From a bacterium (GTDB lineage: Bacteria > CG2-30-53-67 > CG2-30-70-394), in contig JAJRSX010000100.1 in NCBI GenBank assembly GCA_024278555.1, positions 1 through 19,979 of the forward strand: a stretch of 19,979 bases of DNA, read 5' to 3'. Shown one piece after another: positions 1-7,408 of the stretch. The notes below the pieces were generated by a model. That model saw only the letters and a list, made by a program, of their open reading frames with translations. It ran no database searches and was not told the DNA's origin. The translations under genes were made by a program, and so were the position numbers. Each line of letters begins with the position of its first letter. The stretch's first letter is position 1.

Positions 1-75
1 CACCGGCAGGACACAAATCCGGCTCTTCCGGTCGCTCACGTCCACTCCGATCGTCTGCGTGGTAGCCCGCTTCAT
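1..75 (-). CDS. IS110-family transposase, N-terminal fragment (runs off left edge)
   Basis: Reading leftward from an ATG at 75, the first 25 codons give MKRATTQTIGVDVSDRKSRI followed by CVLPV. An N-terminal I-G-[VI]-D-[VL] strand followed by a short DRKS-type turn is the usual opening of IS110-family DEDD transposases, whose first catalytic Asp lies in this strand (here D12). A good ribosome binding site (AAAGGAGAG) sits about 8 bases before the ATG. The rest of the gene, including the C-terminal serine-containing Tnp_20 domain, lies outside the window, so I cannot say whether it is intact or whether it belongs to the IS110 or IS1111 subgroup. The enzyme would move its element by site-specific recombination guided, in characterised members, by an element-encoded bridge RNA. 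Only 25 residues support the call, but the pattern is distinctive. Confidence 0.62.
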   Translation of the reverse strand, partial: MKRATTQTIGVDVSDRKSRICVLPV

Positions 76-200
76 GGTCGCTCTCCTTTGCTTGTGGGCT
101 CCGAGCCCGTGGTTAGCATTGAGCCAGGTGAGAACCTGAGCCCGCGAGGAGAGCGGCCTCCTCATCCCATCTCCGCCTCTGCGCCGAGGCCCGGCACGAC
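76..200 (-). other. Leader / end region of the IS110-type element, possible bridge-RNA locus
   Basis: This is the non-coding stretch upstream of the transposase start. It contains two short perfect hairpins: gggct-ccg-agccc at 96-108 and caggt-gaga-acctg at 125-138. The second is flanked by direct GAGCC copies. In the IS110 subgroup (for example IS621) the bridge RNA is encoded in the element end upstream of the transposase, so this is where it would lie. The outer boundary of the element cannot be placed, because IS110 elements lack terminal inverted repeats; 200 is an arbitrary limit before the methyltransferase gene. The structures are seen; the RNA is inference. Confidence 0.25.
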
Positions 201-260
201 GGTGGAAGAGGGGCTCCCCTTGACGGCCGGATCGGGGGCGTGGCCCCCTCCTACCCCTCT

Positions 261-1436
261 ATGGACGCACCCCTCCCCGAGATCCGCCTCCGCCGGGGCG
301 AGGCGCGCCGCCTGAAGCTCGGCCACCCGTGGGTCTTCTCCAACGAGGTGGAGAGCGGGCTCAAGGGAGTCGCGCCGGGGGCGGTGGTGCAGGTGGTCGA
401 CCACCGCTCCGCCCCCGTCGGGGTGGGGACCGCCAACCCCCACTCGCTCATCTGCGTCCGCCTCTTCACCCATGGCCGGCGACCGCTGGATCGCCACCTG
501 CTGGAGAGGAGGCTGCGCCAGGCGCGGGCGGTACGCGACCGGCTTCACCTCGGCGACACCTACCGCTGGGTCCACGGCGAGGGCGACCGGCTGCCGGGGC
601 TGGTGGTCGACCGGTACGGCGACGGCCTGGTCGTCCAGCCGCTCACCGCCGGGACCGACCGCCTGTGGCCGGAGCTCCTGCCGCTCTTGGTGGAGATTGC
701 CGCGCCGGCGTGGGTGGTCCTGCGTGGCGACAGCCCGGCACGTGGCCTGGAGGGGATCGAGCCGCGGGTGGAGGTGGCCCACGGCCACCTCCCCGAAGCC
801 CCGGTCGTCGATGAGGGAGGTCTCGCCTACCGCTTCGACCCGATCGGCGGCCAGAAGACCGGCCTCTTCCTCGACCAGCGCGACAACCGCGCCCGCTGGC
901 GGGGGCTGTGCGCGGGCGAGCGGTGCCTCGACCTCTTCTGCCACACCGGCGGCTTCACCCTCGCCGCGGCCGCGGGCGGCGCCAGCGAGGTGGTGGGGGT
1001 GGACCGCTCGGAGCCGGCCCTGACCCTGGCCGCCGAATCCGCCGAGGCCAATGGCATCGCCGACCGGTGTCGTTTCGCGCGGGCCGACGCATTCACCTTC
1101 CTGGAGCAGAGCGTCGAGCGGTGGCCGCGGATCAACCTCGACCCCCCCGCCTTCATCAAGAGCCGCAAACGGGTCCGCGAGGGGGTCGCCGGATACGAAA
1201 AGCTCCACCTCCTCGCCCTGCGCCGCCTCGCCCCGGGGGGGCTGCTGATGACCTCGTCGTGCTCCCACCACCTCGACCTTTCCAGCTTCCTCCAGGTGGT
1301 CGCCCGCGCCGCCTCCCGCGCCGGTCGGCCGGTGCGCCTGCTGGCGGTCACCGGCGCCGCCATGGACCACCCGGTCTTGCCGGTGTTGCCGGAATCGGCG
1401 TATCTGAAGTGCCTGCTCCTCCAAGCCGAGGGGTAA
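261..1436 (+). CDS. rlmI: 23S rRNA cytosine-5 methyltransferase, RlmI/YccW family (class I SAM-dependent)
   Basis: A 391-residue protein of the RlmI family, which methylates a cytosine of 23S rRNA at C5 using SAM. The N-terminal part (about 1-75, LRRGEARRLKLGHPWVFSNE) is the PUA RNA-binding domain typical of this family. The central region ends in GGQKTGLFLDQRDNR (196-210). SAM-binding motif I is LDLFCHTGGFTLAAA (223-237), motif IV is LDPPAFIKS (293-301), and the catalytic-type TSSCSHH is at 331-337. The C-terminus DHPVLPVLPESAYLKC is also diagnostic. The segment before motif IV (ERWPRIN) is less hydrophobic than the usual strand. I chose ATG 261 because homology begins there; GTG 240 would add seven unconserved residues. 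No clear ribosome binding site is seen. The gene ends 15 bases before batA, so co-transcription is plausible although the functions are unrelated. The exact target base cannot be read from sequence. Confidence 0.85.
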   Translation: MDAPLPEIRLRRGEARRLKLGHPWVFSNEVESGLKGVAPGAVVQVVDHRSAPVGVGTANPHSLICVRLFTHGRRPLDRHLLERRLRQARAVRDRLHLGDTYRWVHGEGDRLPGLVVDRYGDGLVVQPLTAGTDRLWPELLPLLVEIAAPAWVVLRGDSPARGLEGIEPRVEVAHGHLPEAPVVDEGGLAYRFDPIGGQKTGLFLDQRDNRARWRGLCAGERCLDLFCHTGGFTLAAAAGGASEVVGVDRSEPALTLAAESAEANGIADRCRFARADAFTFLEQSVERWPRINLDPPAFIKSRKRVREGVAGYEKLHLLALRRLAPGGLLMTSSCSHHLDLSSFLQVVARAASRAGRPVRLLAVTGAAMDHPVLPVLPESAYLKCLLLQAEG

Positions 1437-1451
1437 CGGCCGCTTGCCGCC

Positions 1452-2441
1452 ATGCGCCTCGCCTACCCTCTCGCCCTCCTCCTGCTCCTCCCCGCCGTCG
1501 CCGCGGTGGTGGCCGGCTGGTGGTTCTCGCGCCACCGCCGGCGCGGCGTGCCGGTGGCGGGGCTCGCCTTCGTGGCGAGCGGCCTGCCCGCGACCTGGCG
1601 CACCCGCGCCCGGGCGGCCCTCCCCCTCCTGCGCCTCCTCGCCCTGGCGGCCCTGGTGGCGGCGGTGGCCCGCCCCCAATCGGTGGCCACCGCCGAGCGG
1701 GTGGCGAGCTCCGGGATCGACATCGTCCTGGCGCTCGACACCTCAGGCTCCATGCGCGCCGAGGACTTTCAGCCGGACAACCGTCTCACGGTGGCCAAAC
1801 GGGTGATCCGCGACTTCATCGCCCAGCGCCACACGGACCGCATCGGCCTGGTGGTCTTCGCCGGGGAGAGCTTCACCCAGTGCCCCCTGACCCTCGACTA
1901 CCCGATGCTCGACACCCTGCTGGCGCAGGTCGACTTCGGCATCCTCGCCGACGGCACCGCCATCGGCACGGCGATCGCCAACGGGGTGAACCGGCTCGCC
2001 GACTCGAAGGCGAAGTCGCGCATCCTCATTCTGCTCACCGACGGGGAGAACAACGCCGGCCCCATCGACCCGATCACCGCCGCGAAGCTCGCCGCCGGTC
2101 GTGGGGTGCGGGTCTACACCATCGGGGTGGGCAAGGAGGGGATGGTACGGATGCCGGTCCAGACCCCCTTTGGGGTGCGCTACCAGCGGCTGGAGAGCCA
2201 CATCGACGAGGAGGCCCTGAAGAGGATCGCCGAGACCACCGGCGGCCGCTACTTCCGCGCCGACGCCGCCGATGCCCTGGCAGAGATCTTCACCACCATC
2301 GACAAGCTGGAGAAGAGCGAGGTGGCGGTGCGCGCCTACCACCGCTACGGCGAGCTCTTCCCGTGGCCGGTGGCCGCGGCCCTGGCACTGCTGCTCATCG
2401 AGGTGGTGCTGCGCGCCGGACCCCTGGCGGTGGTGGGGTAG
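1452..2441 (+). CDS. batA: BatA-like von Willebrand factor A domain membrane protein
   Basis: A 329-residue inner-membrane protein. Hydrophobic segments at about 4-24 and 53-73 precede a VWA domain, and a third membrane segment lies at about 304-322. The metal-ion-dependent adhesion site is complete: DTSGS (96-100), Thr147 in PLTLDY, and Asp197 in LLTDGEN. The arrangement TM-TM-VWA-TM and the length match BatA of the Bat (aerotolerance) group, usually encoded with a MoxR AAA+ ATPase, a DUF58 protein and BatB. None of these neighbours is present here: the gene stands alone after rlmI and faces a convergent gene. The molecular role of Bat proteins is poorly defined; envelope stress tolerance or chaperone-like complex maturation has been proposed. 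There is no obvious ribosome binding site before the ATG. Confidence 0.8.
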   Translation: MRLAYPLALLLLLPAVAAVVAGWWFSRHRRRGVPVAGLAFVASGLPATWRTRARAALPLLRLLALAALVAAVARPQSVATAERVASSGIDIVLALDTSGSMRAEDFQPDNRLTVAKRVIRDFIAQRHTDRIGLVVFAGESFTQCPLTLDYPMLDTLLAQVDFGILADGTAIGTAIANGVNRLADSKAKSRILILLTDGENNAGPIDPITAAKLAAGRGVRVYTIGVGKEGMVRMPVQTPFGVRYQRLESHIDEEALKRIAETTGGRYFRADAADALAEIFTTIDKLEKSEVAVRAYHRYGELFPWPVAAALALLLIEVVLRAGPLAVVG

Positions 2442-2455
2442 GCGCCTTCGGCGCC
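2441..2455 (+). terminator. Terminator-like hairpin directly after batA
   Basis: The palindrome ggcgcc-ttc-ggcgcc begins on the last base of the batA stop codon and would form a UUCG-capped stem, a very stable RNA hairpin. No U tract follows; the next bases are G-rich. It may act as an mRNA end-stabilising or Rho-assisted terminator rather than a classical intrinsic terminator. Confidence 0.45.
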
Positions 2456-2478
2456 GGGGATGGGCTCGCTACGCTCGC

Positions 2479-2503
2479 GGGGTGGGGGGTGAGGGGTGAG
2501 GGG
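2479..2503 (+). other. G-quadruplex-type motif downstream of batA
   Basis: Four G runs occur in series on the plus strand (GGGG, GGGGGG, GGGG, GGGG) separated by loops of one to three bases (T, TGA, TGA). This meets the usual pattern for intramolecular quadruplex formation, in DNA and in the batA 3' transcript. A matching run on the opposite strand is at 2592-2616. Confidence 0.5.
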
Positions 2504-2504
2504 A

Positions 2505-2529
2505 TGGTGCCGGCCTGCGGCCGGCAATG
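2505..2529. repeat. Palindromic repeat, copy 1 (inverted partner at 4081-4105)
   Basis: The core tgccggcctgcggccggca (2508-2526) is a perfect palindrome with 8-bp arms and a 3-base loop. The 25 bases 2505-2529 are the exact reverse complement of 4081-4105, so two copies bracket the gshA gene in opposite orientation. It lies between the convergent genes batA and gshA, where it could serve as a bidirectional terminator. It resembles REP-type intergenic palindromes, but copy number in the genome is unknown. Confidence 0.6.
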
Positions 2530-2591
2530 ATTCTTCTTGCCTGCGTTCCTCGACCTCCCGAGTCGGCCCGCAGGGCCGTCCATCCCCTCAT

Positions 2592-2616
2592 CCCCCACCC
2601 CTCACCCTCCACCCCC
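2592..2616 (-). other. G-quadruplex-type motif (minus strand) across the gshA stop codon
   Basis: The plus strand shows C runs 2592-2596, 2598-2601, 2605-2607 and 2612-2616, so the minus (gshA coding) strand has four G runs with short loops. The gshA stop codon (2602-2604) lies inside it. Together with 2479-2503 it forms a loose inverted pair bracketing the convergent intergenic region. Confidence 0.45.
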
Positions 2617-3966
2617 GCGAGCGCGGCGGGCCCCGCGCGCGACATACTCCTGCCACTGGTCTCGCTCATAGGCGAGCCACGCCGCCACGTCGAGGCGGCC
2701 ATCGTCGCCGGCGCACGCCTCGCGGACGGCGTCGCCGGGGCCACGGCCCGCCTCCGCCACCGTCCGCAGGGGGTCGAGGTAGGTCGTCGCCTCCCCGAGG
2801 CGAGCCAACCCGGCGGCGGCGAGGTCGACGAGGTCGCGGGCGAGGGCGGCCACGGTGGTCCCGCGGACGGGGGTGGCGAGCCCTTTGGCAATGGTCTGCA
2901 GGTCGAGGTCGTCGAGCTCCCCAAAGGAGATCGACCCCATGCGCGCCCAGGCAGCGGCCCGCGCCTCCTCGTCGTAGAGGAGCCCCACCCACAGGGCGAT
3001 GAGGGGGAGGACGAGGGTGACGCCCGGGTGGTCGCAGGCGCGGATCTCGATGAAGTGTTTCAGGCGGATCTCGGTAAAGATCGAGGTGGCGTGGAGCTCC
3101 CAGTCGTCGGCGGTCGCGTCACCCGCGTCGAGGAGGGCGCGGAAGGGGCGGCCGCCGCCGTCGTGCCAGGCGCCGTCCCGCTGGAGAAAGGGCATGGGCA
3201 GGGTCAGGAGGTGGCGGGCGTAGTCGGCGAAGCCGTAGTCCGGCCGCTCGTGGGGAGCGGCGAGCAACCCGCAACGGGCCGGGTCGGTCTCGCGCCAGAT
3301 GTGGCGTCGCCAGTCGGCCACCGGCGCCGGACCGCCGGCACAAAACGGCGAGTTGGCCGCCAGCGCCCCGACCACCGGTGCCACCGCCTGGGCGGTGCGA
3401 AAGAGGTCGATCGCCTCGCGCTCGTCCCGGTAGTCGAAGGCGGCCTGGACCCCGGAGGTAAGCTTCATCATCCAGTGGCCGAGCTCGCCGGTACCGGCGA
3501 GGTGGCGCGACAGGTAGGCGTACCGCCCCTTGGGGACCCACGCCACCTCCGCCGGCGTGTCGAGCGGGTGGGCGGAGAGACAGGTCCACTGGACCCCCAG
3601 GGCCTGGGCCGCGCCGTCGAGCTCCACGAGAAAGCGGTGGTGGTCGGCCTCCAGCTCCGCCAGCGTCGCGCGCGGCGCGGTGGAGAGCTCGACCTGACCG
3701 CCTGGCTCCAGGGTGATGGTGGCGTGGCCGCGCGTCAGGGCGGTGAGGCGGCCCCCCTCGTGGGAGCGCGCCCACCCGCCGTGGGTGGCGAGGTGGTCGA
3801 GGACCGCCTCGATGCCGCGCTCACCCTCAAAGGGGAGACGGTGGCCGGTGAGGGGATCGACCCCCTGGACCTCCACCTCCATGCCGATCCGCCGCGCCGC
3901 CCGCGGTGTACACCCATCGGTAAAGGGGGCCAGCAGCCACCCGGGAAGGTCCACGTCGTGCGCCAT
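2602..3966 (-). CDS. gshA: Glutamate-cysteine ligase, plant/alphaproteobacterial type (GCS2 family)
   Basis: A 454-residue cytoplasmic enzyme that joins glutamate and cysteine through the gamma-carboxylate using ATP, the first step of glutathione synthesis. Family marks in order: GMEVE (28-32 region), where the conserved Glu residues bind metal/ATP; TLEPGGQVELS (85-95), the hallmark of this ligase type; MMKLTSGVQAAFDY (166-179); and FTEIRLKHFIEIRACD (297-312). The length matches plant-type bacterial GCLs and differs from the larger enterobacterial GshA. ATG 3966 is chosen because similarity starts there; the open frame extends upstream only as an antisense shadow of the next gene. The C-terminal tail (RRARGGGG) is low-complexity and lies in the G-rich repeat. 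No gshB is visible in the window. An EgtA-like role in ergothioneine synthesis is a less likely alternative, as no egt genes are nearby. Confidence 0.85.
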   Translation of the reverse strand: MAHDVDLPGWLLAPFTDGCTPRAARRIGMEVEVQGVDPLTGHRLPFEGERGIEAVLDHLATHGGWARSHEGGRLTALTRGHATITLEPGGQVELSTAPRATLAELEADHHRFLVELDGAAQALGVQWTCLSAHPLDTPAEVAWVPKGRYAYLSRHLAGTGELGHWMMKLTSGVQAAFDYRDEREAIDLFRTAQAVAPVVGALAANSPFCAGGPAPVADWRRHIWRETDPARCGLLAAPHERPDYGFADYARHLLTLPMPFLQRDGAWHDGGGRPFRALLDAGDATADDWELHATSIFTEIRLKHFIEIRACDHPGVTLVLPLIALWVGLLYDEEARAAAWARMGSISFGELDDLDLQTIAKGLATPVRGTTVAALARDLVDLAAAGLARLGEATTYLDPLRTVAEAGRGPGDAVREACAGDDGRLDVAAWLAYERDQWQEYVARGARRARGGGG

Positions 3967-4080
3967 GGGGCCAGGGTACTCCGGGGCGGAGAGTAGGGGA
4001 GGGCCTCTGGCCCTAGGGTTAGGGAAGGACGACCCTTCAGGTCGAATGAGGTGACGACATGAAGCCAACCACGGCACAAA

Positions 4081-4105
4081 CATTGCCGGCCGCAGGCCGG
4101 CACCA
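4081..4105. repeat. Palindromic repeat, copy 2 (inverted partner at 2505-2529)
   Basis: The core tgccggccgcaggccggca (4084-4102) has 8-bp perfect arms around GCA. The full 25 bases are the reverse complement of copy 1. It lies in the ponA-gshA gap, downstream of ponA and upstream of gshA on the same strand, together with a tandem repeat and a second hairpin. Confidence 0.6.
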
Positions 4106-4106
4106 C

Positions 4107-4133
4107 CCCTGGTCCCTGGTCCCTGGTCCCTGG
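4107..4133. repeat. 7-bp tandem repeat (ccctggt, 3.9 copies)
   Basis: Three full copies and one six-base partial copy of ccctggt run without mismatch. The tract sits between the two palindromes in the ponA-gshA gap. Short tracts of this kind can vary in copy number by replication slippage; here the variation would be outside coding sequence. Confidence 0.75.
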
Positions 4134-4148
4134 CTCGCGCAGCGAGCC
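4132..4148 (-). terminator. Terminator-like hairpin just after ponA
   Basis: ggctcgc-gca-gcgagcc is a perfect 7-bp stem with a 3-base loop, two bases beyond the ponA stop codon at 4151. No U tract follows on the minus strand. Its position suggests transcript-end formation for ponA. Confidence 0.4.
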
Positions 4149-4150
4149 CC

Positions 4151-6511
4151 CTACAGCACCGGCACCCGCCGCTCAACGCCGGTGGCGCCCTTTTCCGGCG
4201 CCGCGGCCTCCTCCACCGGGGCGACCTCGGTGGGCTCACTCCCGGGGGCGAAACATTCGATGTAGACCCCCTCCTCTTCGCCCGGGCGCGGCAGCATGCC
4301 GGTGCGTTGGTCCACCCGTCGCCAGCGGATCTCCGGTGGGGCGGTGAAGGGGATGCGGGGCTGGTCGGCAAGGGCCGCCTGCATGTACTGGGTCCAGATG
4401 GGGGCGGCGGCCCGCGCCCCGGTCTCGCGCTTGCCGAGGGTCTTGAGCTCGTCGAAGCCGACCCAGACGCCGGTGGCGATCTGCGGCGTGTAGCCGAGAA
4501 ACCAGGCGTCGTTGTAGTCGTTGGTGGTGCCGGTCTTGCCCGCCACCGGCCGCTCGGGCAGCGCCCGCCCCACCCGTCGACCGGTGCCCCGCCGTACCAC
4601 GTCGCGGAGCATGTCGGTGACCACGAAGGCGACCGGGGCGGAGACCACCCGCTTGGGCTTGGGCAACGCCTCGAAGAGGATGTCGCCGTCACCGCCGACC
4701 ACCCGCGCAATCGCCGACGGGGCGACGTGGAGCCCGCCAGTGGCGAAGGTGGCGTAGGCGGAGGTGAGCTCCAGGGGGGAGAGGACCGAGGCCCCAAGGG
4801 CCAGCGACAGGTTCGACTCCAGGGGCGAGGTAATCCCGCAGGCATGGGCAAAGCGGATGGCGCGGCGGATGCCGATGTCTTGCAGCAGCCGGATGGTGAT
4901 CACGTTGCGCGAGTGGATCAGCCCCTCGCGCAGGGGGGTGGGGCCGTAGAACCGCTGCTCGTAATTCGCCGGCCGCCACTTCCGGGCGAGCTTCACGTCG
5001 TCGTAGATGATCGGCGAGTCGAGGTAGATGGTCGCCGGGGATCGTCCGGCGGCGATCGCGGCGCCATAAATGAACGGCTTGAAGGCGGAGCCGGGCTGGC
5101 GTCGCGCCTGCACCGCGCGGTTGAACTCGGAGGTGGCGAAGTCCTTGCCGCCGACCAGCGCCACAATGGCGCCGTCGCTCGGACGGAGGGAGACGAGGGC
5201 GCCCTCCACCTCGGGGAGCTGGGAGAGCTCATAGACCTCCCCCTCCTTAGCGGGCCGCCGACGCACGAGGATCTCGTCGCCCACCGCCAGGACGTCCGCC
5301 GGCTGGCGGGCGCGCTGCCAGTGCATCTCATCCGGGTGGTCCGGGTCGACGAGCCGTTTGCCCGCCCACCGGAAGGAGGTGAAGGGGAGGCGCTGTTCAC
5401 CGCCGGCGACCCAGACGGTAACCCCCTTGGCGTCGACCCCGGTGACCACGGCGGGCAGGTGGCCCCAACCATCGGGCCGGTCCACGGCGTGGTCGCGCTT
5501 GAACAGGTCGATTGCCTCCCCCGTGTGGTGGGCGACCGGGCCGCGGTAGTGGTGCCGCCGGTCGTAGGCGATCAGGCCGTCGCGCAGGGCGTGAAAGGCC
5601 GCCCTCTGCAGCGACAGGTCGAGGGTGGTGTAGACATCGAGCCCCTGGCGGTAGACCGCCTGGTGGCCATACCACTCGGTGAGCCGCCGGCGAACCAGCT
5701 CCAGGAAGTAGTCGACCTCGCCATTGCGCCTCTCCGGGGCGGCGAGGTGAAACGGCTCCGCCTCCGCCAGCCGCCGCTCGGTGAGGGTGATGTCGTGCTC
5801 GTCGTACATCCTGGCGAGGACCACCGCCCGCCGTTGCCACGCCCGCTTCGGGTGGAGGCGCGGATTGAACCCCGACGGGGCCTTGGGCAGACCGGCGAGG
5901 ATCGCCATCTCCCCCAAGGTGAGCTCGGCCGGGCGCTTGCCAAAATAGGTCTGCGCGGCGGAGGCGATGCCGTAGGCGCCGGAGCCGAAGTAGATCTGGT
6001 TGAGGTACATCTCCAGAATCTCCTCCTTGGAGAACTGGCGCTCGATCCGCACCGCCAGCAGCGCCTCCTTGATCTTCCGATCCAGGGTCCGCTCCGGGGT
6101 GAGGAGGAGCACCTTGGCGAGCTGCTGGGTGATGGTGGAGCCCCCCTGGGCCACGTGGCCCTCGGTGACGTTGGCGACGAAGGCGCGGACGATCGCCTGC
6201 GGGTCGACCCCGTGGTGGGAGTAGAAGCGGGCGTCCTCGGTGTCGATGAAGGCCTGACGCAACAGCTTCGGGACCTGGTCGAGGTCGACCGGGATCCGCC
6301 GCTCCAGATAGAAGCTGCCGATCTCTTCACCGCCGGCGGCGAAGACACGGGTCATCCGGCTCGGGGTGTAGTGGTGCAGCGGTTCGACGTCCGGCAGGTC
6401 GCGCATGTAGTGGCGGTACCCCCACACCGCCACCCCTCCGGCGACGACGACCACCAGGAAGACGAGGGCGGCGACGACCGCTGCAACGGTGCGAAGGAGG
6501 GTGCGAAGCAT
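4151..6511 (-). CDS. mrcA: Penicillin-binding protein 1A (bifunctional peptidoglycan glycosyltransferase/transpeptidase)
   Basis: A 786-residue class A PBP that polymerises lipid II and crosslinks the strands on the periplasmic face of the inner membrane. A membrane anchor lies at about 9-31. The GT51 domain shows EDARFYSHHG (92-101, catalytic Glu92), GGSTITQQLAK (123-133), RKIKEALLAVRIER (145-158) and KEEILEMYLNQIYFG (162-176). An OB-like insertion (about 330-430) is characteristic of PBP1A. The transpeptidase domain has SAFK (475-478, nucleophile Ser475), SRN (534-536) and KTGTT (659-663). All catalytic motifs are intact. The ATG at 6511 places the anchor near the N-terminus; an upstream ATG at 6574 would add 21 Pro/Gly-rich residues. 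The C-terminal tail is acidic and Pro/Ala-rich. It is transcribed divergently from pomA. No pilM-Q genes, common PBP1A neighbours, are present. Confidence 0.93.
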   Translation of the reverse strand: MLRTLLRTVAAVVAALVFLVVVVAGGVAVWGYRHYMRDLPDVEPLHHYTPSRMTRVFAAGGEEIGSFYLERRIPVDLDQVPKLLRQAFIDTEDARFYSHHGVDPQAIVRAFVANVTEGHVAQGGSTITQQLAKVLLLTPERTLDRKIKEALLAVRIERQFSKEEILEMYLNQIYFGSGAYGIASAAQTYFGKRPAELTLGEMAILAGLPKAPSGFNPRLHPKRAWQRRAVVLARMYDEHDITLTERRLAEAEPFHLAAPERRNGEVDYFLELVRRRLTEWYGHQAVYRQGLDVYTTLDLSLQRAAFHALRDGLIAYDRRHHYRGPVAHHTGEAIDLFKRDHAVDRPDGWGHLPAVVTGVDAKGVTVWVAGGEQRLPFTSFRWAGKRLVDPDHPDEMHWQRARQPADVLAVGDEILVRRRPAKEGEVYELSQLPEVEGALVSLRPSDGAIVALVGGKDFATSEFNRAVQARRQPGSAFKPFIYGAAIAAGRSPATIYLDSPIIYDDVKLARKWRPANYEQRFYGPTPLREGLIHSRNVITIRLLQDIGIRRAIRFAHACGITSPLESNLSLALGASVLSPLELTSAYATFATGGLHVAPSAIARVVGGDGDILFEALPKPKRVVSAPVAFVVTDMLRDVVRRGTGRRVGRALPERPVAGKTGTTNDYNDAWFLGYTPQIATGVWVGFDELKTLGKRETGARAAAPIWTQYMQAALADQPRIPFTAPPEIRWRRVDQRTGMLPRPGEEEGVYIECFAPGSEPTEVAPVEEAAAPEKGATGVERRVPVL

Positions 6512-6643
6512 GGGCGGGAGCGGGAGAGGGCGGCGCAGGATACCACCGGGGCGGCCGTGGGGCGGCCCATTCAACCACGCCCCGCCCCCCGTCGATGAGG
6601 GGGGCCAGAGCCATCCAACTCGGCCTCCGGAGGAACTGGTCCC

Positions 6644-7408
6644 ATGGATATCGCCACCCTCATTGGTCTCGTCCTTACCTTTGCGCTGATCGTCGCCTCA
6701 ATCCTCCTCGGCGGCTCACTCATGGCCTTTGTCGACACCCCCAGCCTCCTGGTGGTCGTCGGCGGCGTGATCACTACGACGCTGATCATGCAGAAGCTGC
6801 CGGTGGTCCTGGCGACGGTGAAGGTCGTCATCCAGTCCTTCTTTGATCGCGGCACCGCCAAGACCGATCTGGTGGAAAAGATCGTCGAGCTCGCGGACAA
6901 GGCGAGGCGCGAGGGGCTCCTGGCCCTGGAGTCGATCGAGATCCCCGACGAGTTTCTCAACAAGGGGGTCAGGCTGGCGGTCGACGGTACCGAGCTCGAC
7001 GAGATCAACCAGGTGCTCGGGGCGGAGCTCGACTCCCTGAAGAGCCGCCACGGCCAGGGGCAGGAGGTCCTCGAGTTCATGAAGGGCAACGCCCCCGCTC
7101 TCGGAATGATCGGGACGCTCATCGGCCTGGTGAACATGCTCCAGAACCTCTCCGACCCGGCCGCCATCGGCCCGGCCATGGCGGTGGCGCTGCTCACCAC
7201 CTTCTATGGCGCCATCCTCGCCTTCGTCATCTTTGGACCGATCAACGACAAGCTGAAATCGCGCACCTCGGAGGAGGTCAGCCGAATGGAGATGTGCATC
7301 CTCGGGGTGAACTGCCTCAACAAGGGGGAGCACCCGCGGCTGGTGAAGGAGAAGCTCCTCGCCTTCCTGCCGCCGCCGCAACGCGCCGCCCTCGAGGAGG
7401 CCAAGTAG
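6644..7408 (+). CDS. pomA: Flagellar stator channel subunit PomA (MotA family, Na+-type)
   Basis: A 254-residue inner-membrane protein with four membrane segments (about 5-25, 33-52, 150-170, 177-199) and a cytoplasmic loop carrying the charged KARREGLLALES segment (86-97), which in this family contacts the rotor protein FliG. GNAPALGMIGTLIGLV (148-163) and ALLTTFYGAILA (182-193) line the ion path. Pro151, Thr158, Thr185 and Thr186 fall at the same positions as in Vibrio PomA, where these threonines take part in Na+ binding, so a sodium-driven stator is inferred. GGAGGA at 6629-6634 is a good ribosome binding site. The stop codon (TAG, 7406-7408) abuts the GTG of pomB, which suggests translational coupling. 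The length is normal for the family. Confidence 0.93.
   Translation: MDIATLIGLVLTFALIVASILLGGSLMAFVDTPSLLVVVGGVITTTLIMQKLPVVLATVKVVIQSFFDRGTAKTDLVEKIVELADKARREGLLALESIEIPDEFLNKGVRLAVDGTELDEINQVLGAELDSLKSRHGQGQEVLEFMKGNAPALGMIGTLIGLVNMLQNLSDPAAIGPAMAVALLTTFYGAILAFVIFGPINDKLKSRTSEEVSRMEMCILGVNCLNKGEHPRLVKEKLLAFLPPPQRAALEEAK

Noticed and set aside
162-1679. Long minus-strand open frame (505 codons) opposite rlmI and batA
   Set aside because: It is the antisense shadow of two recognisable genes; its product is low-complexity Gly/Glu/His/Arg-rich with no domain pattern. High GC makes such frames common.
3967-4851. Upstream extension of the gshA frame (295 codons)
   Set aside because: It overlaps ponA in another frame and is Pro/Ser/Arg-rich; family similarity starts at the ATG at 3966.
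4307-6598. 763-codon plus-strand open frame
   Set aside because: It lies wholly antisense to the well-conserved PBP1A gene and encodes a Gly/Asp/Val/Arg-rich product without motifs.
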